Assembly (NCBI GenBank): GCA_029555925.1
Contig: JAKPQU010000262.1
Span: 1-9,455 of the forward strand
Length of the DNA: 9,455 nucleotides
Source of the DNA: Bacillota bacterium
Lineage (GTDB): Bacteria > Eremiobacterota > SpSt-956 > JAKJGF01
Direction of reading: 5' to 3'
Position numbers and translations under genes: made by a program. Positions 4,250-9,455 of the stretch are shown in pieces. Positions within the stretch are counted from its first letter, which is position 1. Every line of letters starts with the position of its first letter. A model generated the notes under the pieces. That model was given only the letters and a program-made list of their open reading frames with translations. It was not told the DNA's origin and made no database searches.

Positions 4250-5932
4250 ATGGCTGGAATATGTGAGGATATATCTGAAAAAATGATGAAATATATAGAC
4301 GGTCTCGCAGGTGAACAGGAGAAAAAAGAAGTAGATGAGCACCTGAAAGAATGTAAGGACTGTCAGGAAGAATTTCAACTGTTGCAAAAAGTTTCTTTCA
4401 ACATGAAAAGTCTTTCTCTTTTGAATAAAACCTGTCCGTCAACTGAATTACTTGTAAGATTTTCCGAACAGGATGTAACCTTTAATGAAGCAAAAGAAGT
4501 AAGAGCTCACCTGGAAAATTGTTCTTCCTGCAGAGATGAAGTAACACTTTTATTCGAATTAAATCAGGAACTTTCCCTGGAGCCTTTTGCAGAGATATAC
4601 AAAAAGGAGACTATTCCTGCATGTCTCAAATCTCTTGTTGAAGAAACCTATCATCCTCCTCAGAAAATTGCCAGAACCTGGAAATTTGGAGATTTTCTAT
4701 CATCTTTCTTCGGCAAAAAAAGGCTTGTCTCCGCTATGGCTACATGTTCTATAGCTATTTTTATGGCTTTAAACGGTATTTTTCAGCTTGAGCCGACTTT
4801 TCTTTCTTCCAGCAGACAGGATATGAGTGTTAAACAGGCTCCCGCTCCTGTGTCTGACATTACAGCCATAAGCAGTGAAAAAAGTAATTTAGATTCTACA
4901 AAAAAGGAAAGTAATTCTCTCTTTGTCGATGAAAGTGTATCGGGTGGCGCTGTGCCAGGTGAAACTAAAATTTTACGATCAAATGAGCTTTATGCCCAGA
5001 GAGCTCCCGGCCTGTCACCTTTAGAATATGATATTTCACTTATGGAAGGCATAAAAAATGTCTCTGTATCGTCAGGTAATAAAGAAGTTTCTGTTCAGGT
5101 TGACCTGGAGCCGTCTTATTCCATTACATCCACACAGATTTGCAGTATAATAGCACTTGTGGCAAAAAATATGCATGTTCCTTCTGAACATATAGTAATC
5201 TATGATAACAGAGGTCTTGTTTTATCCGATAATATAAAAGAACAGCAGAGGAATGAATATGCAGATTTGACTGAACAGCAGAGGCTTGAACAGCATAATT
5301 TTGAAGAGGTCCTTACCAAGAATGCTCAGAATGTTCTGGATAAGGAACTTGGCCCGGGGAAAGCTGTTGTTTTTGTAAGCAGTAATATAAATTTTACAGT
5401 TAATGAGCCTCTGTCTATTCCTGGAAGAACGGTCGTAGTCAATGAAGGAGATAAGGGATACGCTATGGCTCCTGCCGTGGAGGAAGAAAAAAATAATATT
5501 GCAGCCAGTACTATAGCTTCAGATAAAAAAGATAGAGACTATGTTTCTAAAAGTAAAGATTTGAGAAACAGGAAGGATTTAAATGTAACAGTTTATCCTC
5601 CCGGTACTATTAATAACCTCGATGTTCAGGTGACACTTAATAATACGGAATATAATCAGGAAACTGTAAAGAATATTGTTTCAAAATCTGTCGGTCTGGA
5701 ACAGGGAAGGGATAAAATAACCATAGTCAACAGGAATTTTAAAAATGTGGCAGAAGCAGGAGCTTCCAATATAAGTCCCGCTGTTGAAACAGCTGTGGTA
5801 AATGTACCAGCTGAAAAGTCCGCCGCTGTGTCAGAAAAGGGGCATACAAAATTCTTCGGCATTGCCTCTTTAATACTGGCTGCCATATTTCTGGTTATAT
5901 CGGTAAGGATTATAACGGGAAAAAATAAGTGA
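4250..5932 (+). CDS. Anti-sigma-type zinc-finger protein fused to FliF/YscJ-like ring domain
   Basis: This 560-aa membrane protein combines two modules. Residues 1-100 hold two tandem zinc fingers of anti-sigma (zf-HC2/ZAS) type, each with a full ligand set: C5, H31, C35, C38 (HLKECKDC) and C62, H87, C91, C94 (HLENCSSC). A membrane helix follows at ~158-179, then a Ser-rich linker (~183-260). Residues ~275-500 match the FliF M-ring family in order: VSVQVDLEPSYSITSTQ and VIYDNRGLVLS, then NVLDKELGPGKAVVFVSSNI, a loop like the FliF beta-collar insert (~383-440), then the segments around PPGTINNLDVQVTL and SVGLEQGRDKITIVNRNF. A second membrane helix spans ~535-555, and only a few residues (GKNK) follow, so the FliG-binding tail of flagellar FliF is absent. 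Expected topology: fingers in the cytoplasm, ring domain outside the inner membrane. I infer it inhibits the upstream ECF factor and senses or forms a periplasmic ring. A SpoIIIAG-like ring function is an alternative. Confidence 0.82.
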   Translation: MAGICEDISEKMMKYIDGLAGEQEKKEVDEHLKECKDCQEEFQLLQKVSFNMKSLSLLNKTCPSTELLVRFSEQDVTFNEAKEVRAHLENCSSCRDEVTLLFELNQELSLEPFAEIYKKETIPACLKSLVEETYHPPQKIARTWKFGDFLSSFFGKKRLVSAMATCSIAIFMALNGIFQLEPTFLSSSRQDMSVKQAPAPVSDITAISSEKSNLDSTKKESNSLFVDESVSGGAVPGETKILRSNELYAQRAPGLSPLEYDISLMEGIKNVSVSSGNKEVSVQVDLEPSYSITSTQICSIIALVAKNMHVPSEHIVIYDNRGLVLSDNIKEQQRNEYADLTEQQRLEQHNFEEVLTKNAQNVLDKELGPGKAVVFVSSNINFTVNEPLSIPGRTVVVNEGDKGYAMAPAVEEEKNNIAASTIASDKKDRDYVSKSKDLRNRKDLNVTVYPPGTINNLDVQVTLNNTEYNQETVKNIVSKSVGLEQGRDKITIVNRNFKNVAEAGASNISPAVETAVVNVPAEKSAAVSEKGHTKFFGIASLILAAIFLVISVRIITGKNK

Positions 5933-5943
5933 GAAGTGAAATC

Positions 5944-5985
5944 GTGAGTCGTGAAGAGTGAGTCGTGAAGAGTGAAGAGTGGGAA
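5944..5985. repeat. GTGAAGA-type heptamer array
   Basis: Six consecutive 7-bp units: GTGAGTC, GTGAAGA, GTGAGTC, GTGAAGA, GTGAAGA, GTGGGAA. Two looser units precede, beginning at the stop codon of the FliF-like gene. It sits between two convergent genes. Read on the other strand it contains TCACGA, linking it to the TYACGCG-type clusters. Confidence 0.85.
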
Positions 5986-6045
5986 GCGTGTTAATTCCTG
6001 TGTGAATCCATGTAACTGCCATGACCGGAGCGATCACGACGAAGG

Positions 6046-6099
6046 ATGAGAATGTGTTCCTCCCGTCACGTGTTACGCGTTACGCGTCACGATTCTCAT
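6046..6099. repeat. Heptamer cluster flanked by an 8-bp inverted repeat
   Basis: Units TCACGTG, TTACGCG, TTACGCG, TCACGAT occupy 6066-6093, preceded by TTCCTCCCG exactly as in both direct-repeat copies at 966-975 and 1081-1090. ATGAGAAT (6046-6053) and ATTCTCAT (6092-6099) form perfect inverted arms. It lies between convergent genes and could act as a bidirectional terminator stem, but there is no U-tract, so I call it a repeat. Confidence 0.8.
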
Positions 6100-6109
6100 A
6101 TAAATCCGT

Positions 6110-7891
6110 TTAATCCCTGATCGATCTATTTATTTCATCAGATAGTTCTGTGAGTTTTTTCTGCTGAAGGGGCGTGCCGGAAGCTATAAGAGAAATACTA
6201 TATTCCAGAGCCATTTTCATCTGTTCCAGTGCTTTATTCCTATATTTGGGACTTTTTCTGTAGGCCAGACCGAGATAATAATTTGCCTGAGGATAAGTGG
6301 GAGATTGTCCTATTACATATTCTTCGATTTTTATTGCTTCTTCCCAGTTACCCATCTTATAATAACAGTAACCCAGGAGAGAAAGGATTTCTATATTATT
6401 TTCATCCATTTTTCTTCCTTCATCCAGTGCTTTAAAAGCTGACGGATAATCATTTGTTTCTATATATAATCTTCCCAGAGAAATCTTTGTTCTTACAGAC
6501 TTTTTGTCAGGGCTCAGAGATTTTTTCAGAAATTCCTTTGCTCTTTCATAATCTTTATTTTCCAGATAAACTTCACCTTTTCTTCTCAGTAAATCCGATG
6601 ATTGACTGTTTATTTTTAAGCCTCTGTCATAGGCTTCAAGAGCCTCTGTAAAAAGCATCTGCTGGGTATATGTATCCCCGAGATTTATGTAATAATCTAT
6701 GTCCTTCGGATTTATTTTGATTGCTTTTTCGTAATAATCTATCGATTTACTGCTGTCTTTCTTCTGATAATAGAGGTCTCCGAGAATTTTATAAAAAGAA
6801 GCATTACCGGGGTCCACCTTCAGAGCTGCCTCACATGTTCTTATAGCATCTTCCATATAACCTTTATCTCTGTATATATCTATAAGGAGTCTGTAACTTT
6901 CAAAATATGAAGGATTTATAGATATAGACTGTTTGAGAGGAGCAATGGATTTTTCTTCTTCTCCGTATTTTATATATGCTCTGGCAAGCTCCAGAAAGAC
7001 CAGGGGATTACGGGGATTGTTTTCTGTGGCTTTTACATATTCCTCTATGGATTTATCTGTCATATTAAGGCCTTCATAACATTTTATAAGATTTTCTCTT
7101 GCCTGTGCCAGGTTCTGATCCAGAGAGAGTGATTTCCTGTAATATTCTATTGCCTTCTGTTTATCACCACGGTAATCATATAGAGAGCCAAGGTTAAAGT
7201 AGAGGGTAGGACTCACAGGATTAAGCTGGCTTGCTCTTTCATACTGTGCAAGTGCTCCCTGAACGTCTCCTCCCTTGAAAAGAGTCCATGCATATTCTTC
7301 TACTGCTTTCCAGTTCTGAGGCTCCAGGTCAAGTACTATTTTGTAAGTTTCCTGAGATCTTTTAATCTGATTTATACTCATATAGATACGGGCAAGCTCC
7401 AGATAGGGCTTCGGACTTCTCGGATCTATCTCAATAGCTCTTTTATATTCTCTCTCTGCCCAGTCCGGTTTACCCTGGAGTTTATATAATTCACCTATTG
7501 ATATATATACGTCCAGAGCATTGGGCTTTACCATGATAGCCTGCCTGTAGTTGTTTTCTGCTGTCTTATATTCCTTTTTTACCGCATTAATCTTTCCAAG
7601 ATAATAATAGGCTTCGAAATTTTGCGGAGCTGCCTGTAATATTTCTTTATATATCTTCTCTGCTTCGTCAAGTCTTCCTAGCATATGATATGCATACCCG
7701 AGGGAAAGTTTTGTTTCCAGATTGTTTCTATCCAGTTTCAGAGCCTCTGATAATTCTTCTGCCGCTCCTGACCAGTTTTGCTCTTTTATATATTCTTTAC
7801 CTGCTGTCATATGATTTGAAAGTTCATCTGAACAGGCCGGGCCGGCAAATATTATAACCATACATATTATCATATATATTATTTTCAACAT
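6110..7891 (-). CDS. Exported protein of sixteen tandem TPRs
   Basis: The chosen start is ATG 7891, which has AAAGGA nine bases upstream; an in-frame ATG at 7909 would add six residues but has a worse SD. The 593-aa product opens with a signal sequence, MLKIIYMIICMVIIFAGPAC, followed by SDELS. The Cys lacks a good lipobox (GPAC), so signal peptidase I cleavage is likelier than lipidation. The remainder is about sixteen consecutive 34-residue TPR units without gaps, with typical Y/L-G-Y/A-Y...A-Y...P signatures such as LGYAYHMLGRLDEAEKIY and LGDLYYQKKDSSKSIDYYEKA. A final helix ends in SIRD. Such arrays form a superhelical scaffold for protein binding, here probably in the periplasm. It is convergent with the FliF-like gene and divergent from the gene at 8166. 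A TATAAT-like hexamer lies upstream on this strand (7945-7940) with no clear -35. The partner is unknown; a periplasmic ring protein is one speculative option. Confidence 0.9.
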   Translation of the reverse strand: MLKIIYMIICMVIIFAGPACSDELSNHMTAGKEYIKEQNWSGAAEELSEALKLDRNNLETKLSLGYAYHMLGRLDEAEKIYKEILQAAPQNFEAYYYLGKINAVKKEYKTAENNYRQAIMVKPNALDVYISIGELYKLQGKPDWAEREYKRAIEIDPRSPKPYLELARIYMSINQIKRSQETYKIVLDLEPQNWKAVEEYAWTLFKGGDVQGALAQYERASQLNPVSPTLYFNLGSLYDYRGDKQKAIEYYRKSLSLDQNLAQARENLIKCYEGLNMTDKSIEEYVKATENNPRNPLVFLELARAYIKYGEEEKSIAPLKQSISINPSYFESYRLLIDIYRDKGYMEDAIRTCEAALKVDPGNASFYKILGDLYYQKKDSSKSIDYYEKAIKINPKDIDYYINLGDTYTQQMLFTEALEAYDRGLKINSQSSDLLRRKGEVYLENKDYERAKEFLKKSLSPDKKSVRTKISLGRLYIETNDYPSAFKALDEGRKMDENNIEILSLLGYCYYKMGNWEEAIKIEEYVIGQSPTYPQANYYLGLAYRKSPKYRNKALEQMKMALEYSISLIASGTPLQQKKLTELSDEINRSIRD

Positions 7892-7956
7892 AATTATGAT
7901 TCCTTTCATACTGTTTTTTATCCCATGTGACGGGAAGATATTATATCATAATTTAT

Positions 7957-8004
7957 AGTGAAAAGTGAATAGTGAGTGGTGTCCTATTCTTTTCACTTTT
8001 CACT
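7957..8004. repeat. Hairpin built from GTGAAAA-type heptamers
   Basis: AGTGAAAAGTGAA (7957-7969) is a perfect 13-bp inverted copy of TTCACTTTTCACT (7992-8004), with a 22-nt loop. The left side continues as 7-bp units GTGAAAA, GTGAATA, GTGAGTG. It lies in the divergent promoter region between 7891 and 8166, so a terminator role is unlikely. Confidence 0.8.
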
Positions 8005-8089
8005 CTGAATATTCTGTGATAAATTTCTTTTTCCATTTTATATAAAATCACTTGTTATTTTTTAACACAATCTTTTTACCATAAAGGTC

Positions 8090-8118
8090 TTAACTTTGAT
8101 TGTAATTCATGTTAAAAT
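8090..8118 (+). promoter_or_regulatory. Sigma-70-type promoter for the 8166 gene
   Basis: TTAACT (8090-8095) and TAAAAT (8113-8118) are 17 bp apart, matching consensus at four and five of six positions. Transcription would start near 8125, giving a ~40-nt leader that includes GGAGG at 8151-8155. The -10 is identical to that at 865-870. Confidence 0.5.
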
Positions 8119-8165
8119 AGAAATATAAAAGTTGATTTCTTTGCAGTCATGGAGGTTGAGAGGAA

Positions 8166-8843
8166 ATAGATAAATCTATAAATGATTTAAAAGTAGCTTT
8201 AAAATTTAAACCCAGAGCTTTTGAAGGGAAAATTCGTTACGAAACAGCAGGCAAAATTACACGTAAGGTTAATTTTCCTGTTCCCCAAACGACTGATTCT
8301 ACCTTCGTTGCCATAATTGCATTAGAACTTTTGAATGTACTCGATGAAGGGGTAATGGAATTAAGTTTTTTTAATGAAAAAGCTACCTATATAGTCGGCG
8401 GAAATATTAAAGAAGTTCCATTTAATGGCGCAGGCGGCAAGGTAAGCCTCTGTCAGGACGGAGAAATAACCTTTCTGCAAGGAGAACCTGCCAAAACCGG
8501 TATAAAGGGTACATTGATATTCCCTCAACGCTTTCTATCAATAGGTGATTCATGGGAAAATTCTATGACTATGGAATTGCCCTGTTTTGCAGATCCTCTT
8601 GATTTTATAGTACGTTCTACTCTTGAAAAATTTGAACTCTATGGAGAAGAGAAGATCTGCGCAGTTATAAATAATATTCTCTATCCGATTGAAGAGACAA
8701 AAGCAGGGAAGTTTCAGGGTAAGGAAATAATTTATTTTGATTATGAACTTGGAAGAATGATAAAATCAATTTTGAAGATGAGAATTGTATCAAATATTTT
8801 CGGTATTACCTTTGATCTTCAGGTAAATACTACCAATATATGA
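8166..8843 (+). CDS. Unknown protein with non-canonical or damaged start
   Basis: The frame is open from 8160 to TGA 8843, but between 8160 and 8330 it contains no ATG, GTG or TTG. The upstream stretch is clearly protein-like (for example ALKFKPRAFEGKIRYETAG), so starting at TTG 8331 (170 aa) would cut off real coding sequence. The best fit is ATA at 8166 (225 aa), ten bases after a perfect GGAGG. Alternatives are an ATG changed to ATA, or a lost A in the AAA at 8164-8166, which would otherwise fuse ATG 8149 (MEVERK) to this frame. No signal peptide is visible. The body looks beta-rich, with FPQRFLSIGDSWENSMTMEL (a proline, then GDSW) and a repeated YGEEKI/FQGKEI pattern, reminiscent of exported DUF6263-like proteins, but I do not assign a family. 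The GAF gene follows after 42 bp, probably in the same operon. Confidence 0.65.
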   Translation: MDKSINDLKVALKFKPRAFEGKIRYETAGKITRKVNFPVPQTTDSTFVAIIALELLNVLDEGVMELSFFNEKATYIVGGNIKEVPFNGAGGKVSLCQDGEITFLQGEPAKTGIKGTLIFPQRFLSIGDSWENSMTMELPCFADPLDFIVRSTLEKFELYGEEKICAVINNILYPIEETKAGKFQGKEIIYFDYELGRMIKSILKMRIVSNIFGITFDLQVNTTNI

Positions 8844-8885
8844 AACTATATTTTTGATTTTATGAGAGAAGGGAATTTTTCCGGT

Positions 8886-9455
8886 ATGGGGGAAAAGGTA
8901 CACGAACAATTGAATGAAGAATTGATTTATATATCCAGAGAAATTACATCTGCTATTTCCTCAAATCTTTCTAGTGATACAGGGAAAATATTTACAATTT
9001 TCCTTGCTACAATTGAAAAATTTATATCTTTTCACCATGCCTGTATTGCACTGATTGGAAATAATGGCGGGAGAGTGAAACTTTTACTTTCCGATGAAGA
9101 TAAAGAAATTAAATTTGACAGTAGTATATATATTCCCCCTGAAGGCACTGTCAGCGGCTGGGTAATTTCGAATAAAAAGCCCTTTTTTTCAGGAGAACTG
9201 AAAAGAGATATTTTTCCTGAAAGTGCTGTTATGGAGAGTTCCAGAAATCAGAATTCATGTATAGCAGTTCCCGTTCATTCAAATAATAACTTTATAGGTT
9301 CTTTTACATTGTGGAATGAGGAGAAAAATAAATACAGGGAAAAGGATCTTTTAATACTGGAGTATTTAGCAGGTTTTCTTTCCATTGCAATAGAAAGTTC
9401 CAGACTCTACAGGGAAGCAAAAGAGAGTGAAGCAGAACTTGCTGCTCTGGTTCAG
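8886..9455 (+). CDS. GAF-domain signalling protein, C-terminus beyond window
   Basis: ATG 8886 follows AAGGGA (8869-8874) at 11-nt spacing, and the frame is open to the last base, giving 190 residues. An in-frame ATG at 8862 would add eight residues but has no SD. Residues ~15-175 form a GAF domain: helix ISREITSAISSNLSSDTG, then FHHACIALIGNNGG, SIYIPPEGTVSGWVISNKKP, CIAVPVHSNNNFIGSFTLWN, and the closing helix LAGFLSIAIESSRLYREA, typical of GAF domains that continue into a signalling helix. The last ~18 residues are an alpha-helical linker (KESEAELAALVQ). The output domain lies outside; kinase, GGDEF or phosphatase are all possible. No membrane helix is seen, so it is probably cytoplasmic. 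GAF ligands vary (cyclic nucleotides, haem, small molecules) and cannot be read from this sequence. Confidence 0.85.
   Translation, partial: MGEKVHEQLNEELIYISREITSAISSNLSSDTGKIFTIFLATIEKFISFHHACIALIGNNGGRVKLLLSDEDKEIKFDSSIYIPPEGTVSGWVISNKKPFFSGELKRDIFPESAVMESSRNQNSCIAVPVHSNNNFIGSFTLWNEEKNKYREKDLLILEYLAGFLSIAIESSRLYREAKESEAELAALVQ

Noticed and set aside
4184..4387. Minus-strand open frame over the anti-sigma N-terminus
   Set aside because: It is the antisense of the zinc-finger coding region; the Phe-rich product is typical of Glu/Lys-rich coding sequence read backward.
5656..5886. Minus-strand open frame in the 3' part of the FliF-like gene
   Set aside because: Antisense shadow; the plus frame carries recognisable family motifs throughout.
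6229..6651. Two plus-strand open frames inside the TPR gene
   Set aside because: Both are antisense to regular TPR repeats and have no SD.

Overview
The window is AT-rich bacterial DNA (about one third G+C by eye). It uses many AGA and ATA codons, purine-rich Shine-Dalgarno (SD) sites and TGA as a true stop. Nothing fixes the taxon. An ECF sigma factor, a FliF-like protein, a MEDS-GGDEF protein, a long TPR protein, and repeat-rich spacers suggest an environmental, possibly uncultivated, two-membrane lineage, but that is inference.

Layout, left to right. (1) 1-570, minus: the N-terminal part of a disordered, charged protein whose gene ends in a 42-bp tandem repeat running off the left edge. 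(2) 571-1164: a gene-poor spacer with 7-bp repeat clusters, two copies of a ~90-bp direct repeat, a good promoter and a solo IS256-like end. (3) 1165-1761, plus: an unknown 198-aa protein with a G9 tract. (4) 1919-1992: tRNA-Pro(CGG). (5) 2066-3823, plus: a MEDS-GGDEF protein with a degenerate catalytic site, then an ECF sigma factor 18 bp later. (6) 3824-4249: a terminator hairpin and a ~287-bp palindromic element. (7) 4250-5932, plus: a membrane protein with two N-terminal anti-sigma zinc fingers and a FliF/YscJ ring-building region. (8) 5933-6109: heptamer repeats between convergent genes. (9) 6110-7891, minus: an exported protein of sixteen gapless TPRs. (10) 7892-8165: divergent spacer with a hairpin and a promoter. 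(11) 8166-8843, plus: an unknown protein with no canonical start codon. (12) 8886-9455, plus: the N-terminal part of a GAF-domain protein.

The most interesting unit is 2066-5932. A sensor-like protein with an intact-looking c-di-GMP I-site but no GGDEF active site lies next to an ECF sigma factor. Beyond it lies a putative anti-sigma factor whose extracytoplasmic part resembles the flagellar M-ring protein FliF. No flagellar gene is visible here, and the FliF-like protein lacks the long cytoplasmic tail that binds FliG. My hypothesis is a transmembrane signalling system in which assembly or state of a periplasmic ring controls sigma-factor release. The palindromic element between the sigma and anti-sigma genes may be a MITE-like insertion or a structured RNA, and could set the ratio of the two proteins.
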